A stretch of 12,234 bases of DNA from DASTCC01 sp035711465 (GTDB lineage Bacteria; Acidobacteriota; Vicinamibacteria; Vicinamibacterales; SCN-69-37). The position numbers and the translations under genes were made by a program. How positions within the stretch are numbered: position 1 is the stretch's first letter; every line of letters starts with the position of its first letter. Positions 6,739 through 12,234 of this stretch are shown here, piece by piece. The notes beneath the pieces are model-generated. The model was not told where the DNA came from and did no database searches. It worked only from the letters and a program-made list of their open reading frames with translations. The DNA lies in NCBI GenBank assembly GCA_035711465.1, contig DASTCC010000476.1:1-12234 (forward strand), written 5' to 3'.

Positions 6739-7689
6739 TCAGCGCGGCGCCTTCAACAGCGCATCGAGCTTGTCCTTCACGGCGTCTCCCCAGATGTCGT
6801 AACCGCGTGCCTGAGGATGCAGGTTGTCCGGCCGGAACGCGTCGGGCAGGAAGTAGCCCCGCTCGTCGAGGAAGCGCGCGCCGATGTCCATGTAGAACAC
6901 GTGCTGCTGATCGTCGAGGCCGGAGATGATCCGGTTGACCTCGGCAATCTTGTCGCGCACCGGGTCGCCGGGCACGCTCCTCGGGAAGATGCCGAGCAGG
7001 AGGATTTTCGCGTCGGGGAAGTTCCGGCGCAGCTCGAGCACGATCGCGCCGATGCCTTCGGCAATTTCCGGTCCGGTGTTGGCGAAGGTGTTGTTGGTGC
7101 CGATCATCAGCATCACCGCTTTGGGCTGGAAGCCCTGACCCTCGCCGTTCTTCAGACCCCAGAGCACGCCCTGCGTGGTGTCGCCGGCGATCGCGAAGTT
7201 GGCGGTGCGGATGTGGCCGAAGTACTTCTCGAACATCGCGCGGTTGGCGTCGTTCTGCACCCACCAGTCGGTGATCGAGTCGCCGTGCAGCAGCAGGTCG
7301 ATGTCGCCGCGTTTCGCGATCTCGACAAACGATTCATGGCGCGCGCCGCGCCGCTGCGTGGTCTGTGTGTAGGTGGCGGCGACGTTCAGACGCGGCGGCT
7401 GCAGCAGGAGCATCGACTCGTATTTCTTCAGCAGCGGCGCCGCGGCGGACCGATCCGAGGCGACGAAGCTGCTGACGGCAGCGTTGACCGCGGCGAGCTC
7501 GTCCGGCGTCGGCCGCGGGATCGCGACCTCCGGCGGCACCGGCGCCGGCGGACCGATCACGAGGGGCGGCCGCGCGCCCTGCGGAGCGGCCGGCGGCGCT
7601 CCCTGGGTGAGGGCCTGCGCCGCGATCGACGCGACCGAGACGCCGCCGATCACCGCCGCGATCACTGTCGTGCCAGCCCTTCGCGTCAT
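6739..7689 (-). CDS. exported SGNH/GDSL-family hydrolase
   Basis: This 316-residue protein has a signal peptide at about 1-30 (TVIAAVIGGVSVASIAAQAL) and a Pro/Ala-rich stretch to about 60. The SGNH blocks are complete: block I LLLHGDSITDWW (132-143) with nucleophile Ser138; block II AIAGDTTQGVLWGLKNGEG (167-184), oxyanion Gly169; block III MIGTNN (195-200) with Asn199; block V DNLHPQARGYDIWG (288-301) with Asp288 and His291. The mix of GDSITDWW, GDTT, LKNGE and IGTNN is that of the PAF-acetylhydrolase-like branch, often found in secreted esterases acting on acylated sugars or lipids. The substrate is unknown. Residues 60-130 are a helical extension before the catalytic domain. The start at 7689 has AAGGA 8 nt upstream and opens directly into the signal peptide; the in-frame start at 7734 would put 15 residues ahead of it. 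It is the first gene of a likely operon with the DUF885 gene and is divergent from the membrane-protein gene. Confidence 0.88.
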   Translation of the reverse strand: MTRRAGTTVIAAVIGGVSVASIAAQALTQGAPPAAPQGARPPLVIGPPAPVPPEVAIPRPTPDELAAVNAAVSSFVASDRSAAAPLLKKYESMLLLQPPRLNVAATYTQTTQRRGARHESFVEIAKRGDIDLLLHGDSITDWWVQNDANRAMFEKYFGHIRTANFAIAGDTTQGVLWGLKNGEGQGFQPKAVMLMIGTNNTFANTGPEIAEGIGAIVLELRRNFPDAKILLLGIFPRSVPGDPVRDKIAEVNRIISGLDDQQHVFYMDIGARFLDERGYFLPDAFRPDNLHPQARGYDIWGDAVKDKLDALLKAPR

Positions 7690-7717
7690 CGACTCCGTCC
7701 TTTCAGGTGGAGGAAGA

Positions 7718-7723
7718 AGTATC
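7718..7723 (-). promoter_or_regulatory. candidate extended -10 for the SGNH-DUF885 operon
   Basis: On the minus strand TGTGATACT contains GATACT (4 of 6 matches to TATAAT) with a TGN extension just before it. The predicted transcript would start near 7711, leaving a leader of about 20 nt that carries the AAGGA ribosome-binding site. No good -35 is seen, as is usual for extended -10 promoters. Confidence 0.4.
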
Positions 7724-7724
7724 A

Positions 7725-7746
7725 CACGAGCCAAGGTGCGCTCGTG
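7725..7746. promoter_or_regulatory. inverted repeat in the divergent promoter region, candidate operator
   Basis: CACGAGC-N8-GCTCGTG is a perfect 7+7 inverted repeat centred in the 74-bp gap between two divergent genes. It fills the space between the two candidate -10 boxes (7718-7723 on minus, 7750-7755 on plus), where a dimeric regulator would affect both directions. That it is bound by a protein is an inference. Confidence 0.45.
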
Positions 7747-7749
7747 CCA

Positions 7750-7755
7750 TACTGT
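7750..7755 (+). promoter_or_regulatory. candidate -10 box, near-leaderless start of the GT-C-like gene
   Basis: TACTGT, within CATACTGTG, ends 8 nt before the GTG at 7764, so the mRNA would have a leader of one or two bases at most. No Shine-Dalgarno is seen between the box and the start. The same nine bases occur upstream of the AraC-family gene at 9476-9484. Confidence 0.4.
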
Positions 7756-7763
7756 GCGGCCGC

Positions 7764-9437
7764 GTGCGACTGCTGTCTTCCCGCGTTTCCATCGTCGTCG
7801 TCCTCGTCCTGCTCCTCGCGTTCCGGCTCGGCATCGGCCTGTCGAAGGAACTGTTCACCGACGACGAATCGCAGATCTATCTGCTCGGCTTGCGCTATCA
7901 CACGACGCACCAGTGGCCCTATTTCGGGCCCGACGTGGTCTGGACGCGAAGCGAGATCCCCGGCGCCCTGCAGGCCCTGCTCGTCGGTCTGCCGCTCGAC
8001 ATCGCGCCGGTTCCGGAAGCGCCGTACGTGCTCGTCAACGTCCTGTCGATGGCGGCGCTGTGCCTGTTCGCGGCGTACGTGTCGGCGCGCCTGCCGACCG
8101 TCCCGCGCTGGCTGATCTGGTCGTGGCTGCTGACGCTGCCGTGGACGCTCGAGTACTCGACGCACATACTCAACACGTCGTACGTCCTTCCTGCCAGCGT
8201 CGTGTTCTTCGTCGGGTTCTTCGAAGCGCTGCCCTCGCTTTCGATCGGCCGCGTGCCGGCTCGCCTCGCGTATCTGATGATGGGCGCCGCGATCGGCTGG
8301 ATCGCCCAGATCCACATGTCGTGGCCACTGCTCCTGCCGTTCGCGGGCCTCGCGTTCCTCGCCCGCCTGCGCGCCGGCGCAAAGGCAATCGCGATGTCGG
8401 CCGCGGCGTTTGCGATTGGCCTGGTGCTGACTGGCAGCCTGGTGATTCCCACGCTGCTGCACGACACGCTCGCCCGCGGCGGCGGCACCGAAGAGAGCCT
8501 GCTGATTCACTGGCGGAATCCAGTGACCACCCTCGCCAACACGATCGGACGGATGCTCTCGTTCGCGAGCTTCGAAGTCGGCCGGTTCATTCGCAGCGCC
8601 GGCGGCGGCAACCCGATCGTCCTGTTGAGCGAGCGCTGGTGGCTGGTGCCGATCGCCGGCGTCGTCTGGATCGCCGGCATCGTCCATCCCGTGTGGATGG
8701 CGGCCACGGCATTCCGGCGACGGTCGCCGCTCGGCGAGTGGCCGATCGTGCGCTGGCTGGCGGTCGGCACGGCGGTGATGGTCGCCACCGCGTTCTTCTT
8801 CGTGATGGAGCCGGCCCAGGCCCGGTCGTTCTACGTCGTCGCGCCCGTCGCGTTTCTGTTCGCCGCGTACTGCTGGACCTTCGTCGACTCACCGCGGTGG
8901 CGGACGGTCGCGGCGGTCGTGCTCGCCGTCAACGTCGTCTTTCAGGCCGCGCTCGCGATCGTGCGCCTCGACGGACCGTCGCTCTACATGAACCGCGCGG
9001 TCGTCAGCGAGGCGATTCGTCTCGATCGCCCGACGCTCTTTGCGCATCGGCGCGAGTGGGCGAGGGGAGTGCCGGCCAGCGAGCGGATGTCGCCGGAGGC
9101 GAGCCACGCCGCGCTCACGGACCTTCACGTCACCGCCTCGCGTCTCGACGTGATCCGCGGCGTGACCGCGTGGACCGTCGTCGTGGAGAACCGATCGACG
9201 ACGGTGGGTTATCGATCGATGGTGTGCGGGACGCGCTATTACGACGCGGCCGGCACGCTCATCGACGAGCACACCGTCGAGGTGTGGAACGTCGTCCAGC
9301 CAGGCGAGTCGGTGCAGACGCGGCTGATCGACAGCGGCCGCACCGGACCGGAGGTGGCGCGCCGCGAGGTCGTCATTCTGTCGGCGCAGCCGGTGGCGGC
9401 CCTGCCGCAGAACGCGGCGTCCGGTCGCCAGCCCTGA
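7764..9437 (+). CDS. GT-C-like multipass membrane protein with FxLYD-like C-terminal domain
   Basis: This 557-residue protein has about ten hydrophobic segments between residues 8 and 400. The first helix (VSIVVVLVLLLAF, 8-20) is followed by an extracytoplasmic loop with FTDDESQIYLLGL (31-43). An acidic pair at this place is the catalytic signature of GT-C-fold glycosyltransferases (PMT/ArnT-like), which move sugars from polyprenyl-phosphate carriers on the outer face of the membrane. The helices are followed by a soluble region from about 400. Its last part (about 453-545) includes AWTVVVENRST, GTRYYDAAGTLIDE and VQPGESVQTRLID, the layout of FxLYD-type beta-sandwich domains. I chose the GTG at 7764 because a -10 box lies just upstream and the first helix begins within ten residues. 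An in-frame GTG at 7707 would add 19 residues and overlap both promoter elements. The acceptor and sugar cannot be told. It is divergent from the SGNH operon and 61 bp upstream of the AraC-family gene. Confidence 0.65.
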   Translation: MRLLSSRVSIVVVLVLLLAFRLGIGLSKELFTDDESQIYLLGLRYHTTHQWPYFGPDVVWTRSEIPGALQALLVGLPLDIAPVPEAPYVLVNVLSMAALCLFAAYVSARLPTVPRWLIWSWLLTLPWTLEYSTHILNTSYVLPASVVFFVGFFEALPSLSIGRVPARLAYLMMGAAIGWIAQIHMSWPLLLPFAGLAFLARLRAGAKAIAMSAAAFAIGLVLTGSLVIPTLLHDTLARGGGTEESLLIHWRNPVTTLANTIGRMLSFASFEVGRFIRSAGGGNPIVLLSERWWLVPIAGVVWIAGIVHPVWMAATAFRRRSPLGEWPIVRWLAVGTAVMVATAFFFVMEPAQARSFYVVAPVAFLFAAYCWTFVDSPRWRTVAAVVLAVNVVFQAALAIVRLDGPSLYMNRAVVSEAIRLDRPTLFAHRREWARGVPASERMSPEASHAALTDLHVTASRLDVIRGVTAWTVVVENRSTTVGYRSMVCGTRYYDAAGTLIDEHTVEVWNVVQPGESVQTRLIDSGRTGPEVARREVVILSAQPVAALPQNAASGRQP

Positions 9438-9457
9438 TTTCTGAAGGACTGAGGACC

Positions 9458-9468
9458 GATCCTGGATC
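9458..9468. promoter_or_regulatory. short palindrome upstream of the AraC-family gene
   Basis: GATCC-T-GGATC is a 5+1+5 palindrome lying about 10 bp before the candidate -10 box TACTGT (9478-9483), that is, at the expected -35 position. It could be an operator, possibly autoregulatory, but short palindromes like this also arise by chance. Confidence 0.25.
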
Positions 9469-9477
9469 CGGCGCGCA

Positions 9478-9483
9478 TACTGT
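9478..9483 (+). promoter_or_regulatory. candidate -10 box of the AraC-family gene
   Basis: TACTGT in the context CATACTGTG repeats the box found upstream of the GT-C-like gene. Transcription would start near 9490, 9 nt before the GTG start. GAGAGGG (9484-9490) also looks like a ribosome-binding site 8 nt before that GTG, but it would fall outside a transcript starting at 9490. At most one of the two readings is fully right. Confidence 0.35.
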
Positions 9484-9498
9484 GAGAGGGTATGCCGT

Positions 9499-10320
9499 GT
9501 GGCCGAGGGCATTCTTGTCACGACCGGCGCGCCATGGGCGGCGACCCTCGAGGTCGACGGCCTGCGCGTGACGTCGGCCACGTTCGAAGCGGGCCATGCG
9601 ATTCCCTCGCACTTTCACGATTACGCATGCCTGTCGGCTATCGTCGAAGGCGGCTTCTACCAGACGTTCCCGGGCGTCGAGTACGAATGCCCGCCGGGCG
9701 CGCTGCTCGTCAAACCTCCCGCCGAGCGGCACGTCGATCGTTGGGGGACCAGGAGGAGCCGTCATGTGATCGTCGAACCGACGGCGCTGTCGCCGGATCA
9801 ACCCGGCGATCGCGTGTTCGCGGAAGTGTCGTTTCGAATCGATCCGAGGGCGATCGCCATCGCGCGGCAGATCGACGATGAGCTTCGCAGCAGCGATGGT
9901 CTGGCAAGGCTCGCCGCCGAAACGCTGGCGCTCGAGCTCATCGTCATCGCCGGCCGCACGCGAGCTGACGTGGGACCGAGCCGCGTGCCGCCGGAGTGGC
10001 TGCGCCGCTCGCGCGAATACCTGGCTGACGCCGACCCACGAGCGCTGAGCGTCGGCGAGGTCGCGCGTCTCGCCGGCGTGCACCCGGCGCGGCTCGCGCG
10101 CGAGTTTCGTCGCGCGTTCGGGATCTCGCCGGGCGAGTACGTGCGTCAGTTGCGGCTCGCTCGTACGCGATCGGCGCTCGAGCGCAGCCGCGACTCGCTC
10201 AGCGCCATCGCAATCCGCTTCGGCTACGCCGATCAAAGCCACTTCACCAGGGATTTCAAGCGAGAGACCGGTCTGACGCCGGCCGCGTATCGCCGGCTGC
10301 GCGGCGGCGGGCGGGGCTGA
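9499..10320 (+). CDS. AraC-family transcriptional regulator with cupin-like sensor domain
   Basis: This 273-residue cytoplasmic DNA-binding protein has an N-terminal beta-barrel of cupin type. It carries HFHDYACLSAIVEGGF (38-53) with His38 and His40, then PPGALLVKPPAERH (65-78) with His78, a likely ligand or metal pocket. The C-terminal double helix-turn-helix is typical AraC: LSVGEVARLAGVHPARLARE (183-202) for the first, and LSAIAIRFGYADQSHFTRDF (234-253) for the second, closing with KRETGLTPAAYRR (254-266). GTG 9499 is the only usable start, because the frame upstream meets TGA at 9442 with no ATG, GTG or TTG between. The length and layout are normal for the family. The effector is unknown. 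It follows the GT-C-like gene by 61 bp, and its own -10 box resembles that gene's. Whether it controls the neighbouring divergent region is an open inference. Confidence 0.9.
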   Translation: MAEGILVTTGAPWAATLEVDGLRVTSATFEAGHAIPSHFHDYACLSAIVEGGFYQTFPGVEYECPPGALLVKPPAERHVDRWGTRRSRHVIVEPTALSPDQPGDRVFAEVSFRIDPRAIAIARQIDDELRSSDGLARLAAETLALELIVIAGRTRADVGPSRVPPEWLRRSREYLADADPRALSVGEVARLAGVHPARLAREFRRAFGISPGEYVRQLRLARTRSALERSRDSLSAIAIRFGYADQSHFTRDFKRETGLTPAAYRRLRGGGRG

Positions 10321-10326
10321 GACGTC

Positions 10327-10367
10327 CGGCAGACCTGGAGGCCCGGGGTTCGGCCTCCAGCCTGCCG
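10327..10367. terminator. composite hairpin between convergent genes, bidirectional terminator
   Basis: CGGCAG (10327-10332) pairs with CTGCCG (10362-10367), and inside it CTGGAGGCC (10335-10343) pairs with GGCCTCCAG (10352-10360) around an 8-nt loop. The two stems are separated only by AC on one side and C on the other. It begins 7 nt after the AraC stop and ends 14 nt before the stop of the convergent gene, so it can serve both. Neither side has a clear T-run. Confidence 0.65.
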
Positions 10368-10380
10368 CATGTCGGCGAGC

Positions 10381-10905
10381 TCAGCGCACCTGGACGTTGC
10401 CGTGCACGACGTCGCGGCCGGGCAGCAGGTTCTGGACGAGACCGCAGAAGTCGGCGAGACCTTCCGGTGTCTCGTTGACGCCCGCGACGCTGATGCGATC
10501 GGGTGCCGCGCCGCCTTCCTCGCCGTTGTCCTCCACCCAGAAATAGGACTTGGTGCCGGTGCGCACGACAGCCTCGTTGGTCGACTCGGTGATCGTGCCG
10601 CCCATGAACGCCCGATTGCCGACGACGGTGAGGCATTCGATCCGCGTATGCCAGGCGACGTTCAGCGCATGAACGTTGATCTGTGCCTCGCCGGACACCG
10701 ACCCATCCGGCAGTCCGACGGCTGCGAACGCCGCGGTTCGCGGCTCGCCGCCCGACAGCGTGTGAGCGCTCCCGATTGCCGCGGCGCCGGCGTTCGGTGC
10801 GGCCGAAAGGCGCGCACCCGCCGCGCGCGGGGCGGCGTCCCGCGACGTTGCGTTGAGCGAACCAGCCATCAGGACGATGGCCACGACGAGCGATGCGTGT
10901 TTCAT
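10381..10905 (-). CDS. small secreted protein of unassigned function
   Basis: This 174-residue protein has a signal peptide (KHASLVVAIVLMAGSLNA, 2-19) and an Ala/Arg-rich spacer to about 45. The mature part (46-174) is a compact beta-rich domain: IGSAHTLSG (44-52), RTAAFAAVGLPDGSVSGEAQ (56-75), IECLTVVGNRAFMGGTITES (89-108), YFWVEDNGEEGG (121-132), PDRIS (135-139), ADFCG (151-155) and a final GNVQVR. Cys91 and Cys154 could form a disulfide. I recall this pattern (GS-x-H, DG-x-x-x-G, CL-x-V-x-GN-x-A, FWVEDNGE, DRIS, final GNVQV) from short hypothetical secreted proteins of Acidobacteriota, Actinomycetota and Chloroflexota, with no established role. The start is the ATG at 10905-10903, because GGAGG (10915-10911) lies 5 nt upstream and the signal peptide follows; the frame open to 11001 is only a run-through. 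It stands alone on the minus strand, with its stop facing the AraC-family gene. Confidence 0.8.
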   Translation of the reverse strand: MKHASLVVAIVLMAGSLNATSRDAAPRAAGARLSAAPNAGAAAIGSAHTLSGGEPRTAAFAAVGLPDGSVSGEAQINVHALNVAWHTRIECLTVVGNRAFMGGTITESTNEAVVRTGTKSYFWVEDNGEEGGAAPDRISVAGVNETPEGLADFCGLVQNLLPGRDVVHGNVQVR

Positions 10906-10932
10906 AGGTGCCTCCATCTGCTTTGCATGACG

Positions 10933-10955
10933 CGGCTCGCGGGGCCGGCGAGCCG
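10933..10955. repeat. hairpin in the leader region of the small secreted protein gene
   Basis: CGGCTCGC-N7-GCGAGCCG is a perfect 8-bp stem with a 7-nt loop, about 28 nt upstream of the minus-strand start at 10905. If the promoter is further upstream it would form in the 5' leader of the mRNA; otherwise it is an operator-like inverted repeat. No T-run follows on either strand. Apart from this the 10906-11104 gap shows no gene. Confidence 0.35.
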
Positions 10956-11068
10956 TGCCGAAGCGGCCGCGGACCGTCCGCCGCCGACCATCGGCCGACA
11001 CAGAGTGGAGGAGAGGCCCAGGCGCGATCTTGAACGCCTGAACGGTCGTTGAAGATTCTTGATTCGTC

Positions 11069-11087
11069 CGGGCGGCCGCGTCGCCCG
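11069..11087 (-). terminator. hairpin after the DUF4287-DUF5655 gene
   Basis: CGGGCG-N7-CGCCCG is a perfect 6-bp GC stem located 17 nt after the minus-strand stop at 11105. No T-run follows on the minus strand, so termination efficiency is uncertain. It is the only structured element between this gene and the secreted-protein gene. Confidence 0.35.
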
Positions 11088-11104
11088 CTGGGGCATCGAC
11101 GCGT

Positions 11105-11680
11105 TCAGGCGGACTGATCGTACGCCTGTCGGATCCAGCCGACGAGCTCGGCGTCGACGTCGTTCGCGCTGGTCAGCTTCACGCGGTACTGGCACATGCC
11201 GCCGGGCGGCAGCGCTTCGAGACGAGACGTCCCGGGCACGCCTTTCATGTTCAGTCCGACCTCGACCCGGGTGTTCGTCGCCGGGCCGACCATCGCGAAT
11301 TGTTTCTTCTGCCGCAAGCTCAGGTAGGTCTTCTTCGGCGCGATCTCGAACGGCCCGAAGGCGCGGATGGCGGCCATGACCTTCTCGTGGATCGGACGCA
11401 GCGCCGCCTTTGGTCCCGTGTAGAGGCGATCGAGCTCGGCGTCGTCGGCGTCAGTCGAGGACGTGTTGGCTGCGCCGGCGATCCCTGGCGCGGACCGATT
11501 CGCGAGATGGACGACGACGTTGGCATCGCCGTGGCCCATGCCGAGCTTGTCCTTGAGCATGGCGACGGCCTGCCCGTGCTTGACCAGTCCGCTGGCCTTC
11601 ACCAGCGCGGTGAGCTCGTCGATCGTCTTTCCGGTCCGTTTCTGAATGTTCGCGAGCTGGGTCTCGAGCGCTTTGTCCAT
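11105..11680 (-). CDS. DUF4287-DUF5655 domain protein
   Basis: This 191-residue protein has no signal peptide and is probably cytoplasmic. The N-terminal segment, about 3-60, contains TQLANIQKRTGKTIDELTAL (7-26), GLVKHGQAVAMLKDKLGMGH (31-50) and GDANVVVHLA (51-60). This is the DUF4287 helical domain, which resembles small DNA-binding-like helical bundles. The C-terminal part, about 83-190, is a DUF5655 domain: YTGPKAALRPIHEKVMAAI (87-105), PFEIAPKKTYLSLRQKKQF (110-128), RVEVGLNMKG (138-147) and the closing YRVKLTSANDVDAELVGWIR (165-184). The two DUFs commonly occur fused in this order, and no biochemical role is established to my knowledge. The start at 11680 is preceded by GAGGGG, which is itself half of a 12-bp palindrome. 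It lies 30 bp downstream of the PAP2 gene on the same strand, so co-transcription is likely. Confidence 0.85.
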   Translation of the reverse strand: MDKALETQLANIQKRTGKTIDELTALVKASGLVKHGQAVAMLKDKLGMGHGDANVVVHLANRSAPGIAGAANTSSTDADDAELDRLYTGPKAALRPIHEKVMAAIRAFGPFEIAPKKTYLSLRQKKQFAMVGPATNTRVEVGLNMKGVPGTSRLEALPPGGMCQYRVKLTSANDVDAELVGWIRQAYDQSA

Positions 11681-11692
11681 GAGGGGCCCCTC
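11681..11692 (-). promoter_or_regulatory. perfect 12-bp palindrome covering the ribosome-binding site
   Basis: GAGGGGCCCCTC is fully self-complementary and ends directly at the ATG at 11680. The only Shine-Dalgarno-like bases for the DUF4287-DUF5655 gene (GAGGGG) are its 5' half. It could bind a dimeric protein or pair between transcripts; a single RNA strand would have to open the central bases to fold. Confidence 0.4.
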
Positions 11693-11710
11693 GCCGATGT
11701 TATTACTCGT

Positions 11711-12234
11711 TCAATGGGACGCCCTTTTCCCGGGCGCCAGGACGGCACCCAGTCTCCCGCCGGCGATGCCGACGACGAACCCGGCGATGACGTCGACGCC
11801 GTGGTGGTAGCGAGTGTAGATGCAGGCAATGCTGAGTCCCATGGCAGCCATCAGGAACACGGGAGTCGCCTTCGCGCGCATCATGGAGAGACCGTACGTC
11901 ACCGCCCAGGCGCCCGACACGTGCGCACTCGGAAAGCAGCCGCCCGACACCGCGGCGGCGCTGATGATCAGTCCGATCACGTGCGTAAAGGGTCCCTCCG
12001 CGAACGGGCGCAGACCGGCGACGAGATCGGCGTTTTCCCACGGTCCTCGCGCCGGCAGAAACGGGTACCAGACGTACGCCAGAAAGAAGCCGAGCATCAT
12101 CCCGGTGAACGCGGTGTGAAATCCCGGCGCTGGCGTCGGTCCGCGTCGCCGGCCTCCGGTCCAGGCGATGACGATGCCTCCGATGACGAGCGGGTAGTAC
12201 GCGAAGTACAAGGCATGCATGATCTCGTCGAGTA
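11711..12234 (-). CDS. PAP2-family membrane phosphatase, C-terminal part
   Basis: The frame is open to the right edge (the codons before the ATG at 12220 read LDEI), so the gene is 5'-truncated by the window. The visible 170 or so residues form an integral membrane protein of the PAP2/acid-phosphatase superfamily, which removes phosphate from lipid-linked substrates at the membrane. Counting from the Met at 12220: YFAYYPLVIGGIVIAW (5-20) is the first visible helix; LPARGPWE (55-62) is the region before motif 2; SGGCFPSAHVSGAWAVTYG (91-109) is motif 2, with the catalytic His in SAH; YTRYHHGVDVIAG (135-147) is motif 3, with its Arg, His and Asp. The opening ALYFAYY is like that of inositolphosphotransferase-type (Aur1/Ipt1-like) members. 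Motif 1 (KxxxxxxRP) is not evident in the visible part. The stop is at 11713-11711 and the next gene begins 30 bp downstream. Confidence 0.8.
   Translation of the reverse strand, partial: LDEIMHALYFAYYPLVIGGIVIAWTGGRRRGPTPAPGFHTAFTGMMLGFFLAYVWYPFLPARGPWENADLVAGLRPFAEGPFTHVIGLIISAAAVSGGCFPSAHVSGAWAVTYGLSMMRAKATPVFLMAAMGLSIACIYTRYHHGVDVIAGFVVGIAGGRLGAVLAPGKRASH

Noticed and set aside
6662..7264. N-terminal extension of the DUF885 frame up to 7264
   Set aside because: It overlaps the SGNH gene in another frame, is Arg-rich and unstructured, and lies upstream of a good Shine-Dalgarno and signal peptide at 6661.
6817..8115. 432-codon plus-strand open frame spanning the SGNH gene and the start of the GT-C-like gene
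   Set aside because: It is antisense to the SGNH catalytic blocks and out of frame with the membrane protein. Its second half is Arg/Ser/Cys-rich noise.
7373..9571. 732-codon plus-strand open frame
   Set aside because: It is very Arg-rich across the GT-C-like gene in another frame, with no domains. It is a composition artefact.
10340..10362. GGTTCG in the hairpin loop as part of a tRNA T-arm
   Set aside because: No acceptor, D or anticodon arms can be laid out around it, and the flanking stem geometry is that of a terminator-like hairpin.

Overview
The window is GC-rich DNA, and its gene content points to a soil-type Acidobacteriota, probably of the Vicinamibacteria lineage. The reasons are a PD40 (TolB-like) propeller protein of the kind fused to membrane Ser/Thr kinases, tails of 'ADOP'-type MacB/FtsX permeases, secreted hydrolases with Gly/Arg-rich inserts, and starts preceded by a TANNNT box a few bases upstream. 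The lineage is an inference; there is no rRNA or other marker gene here.

Layout. Positions 1-1658 (+) hold the C-terminal part of a PD40 beta-propeller protein that enters from the left edge. Positions 1659-2640 contain no intact gene. They hold four gene tails laid end to end: an Fn3/Ig-like C-terminus on the minus strand, an ADOP permease C-terminus with a frameshift, a second permease C-terminus, and the last codons of another PD40 protein followed by a hairpin. Positions 2674-4425 (+) encode an exported D-aminoacylase-like amidohydrolase with no Shine-Dalgarno and a probable leaderless start. It converges, with 7 bp between the stops, on a minus-strand pair: an exported SGNH/GDSL hydrolase (6739-7689) followed by an exported DUF885 protein with an HExxPGH motif (4433-6661).

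The SGNH-DUF885 pair is divergent from a GT-C-like multipass membrane protein with an extracytoplasmic FxLYD-like C-terminal domain (7764-9437). The 74-bp shared promoter region has a candidate -10 box on each side of a perfect 7+7 inverted repeat. Next on the plus strand is an AraC-family regulator with a cupin-type N-domain (9499-10320), closed by a strong composite hairpin that also serves the convergent gene. The last three genes are on the minus strand: a small secreted protein of unassigned function (10381-10905), a DUF4287-DUF5655 cytoplasmic protein (11105-11680) and the 3' part of a PAP2-family membrane phosphatase (11711 to the right edge).

How the genes fit together. The amidohydrolase, DUF885 protein and SGNH hydrolase all carry export signals and would cleave amide, peptide or ester bonds outside the cytoplasm, which suits scavenging of peptides, cell-wall debris or acylated polymers. 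The PAP2 and DUF4287-DUF5655 genes are probably co-transcribed. I see no CRISPR array, phage, toxin-antitoxin or defence module. The most unusual part is the 1-kb cluster of gene tails near the left end.
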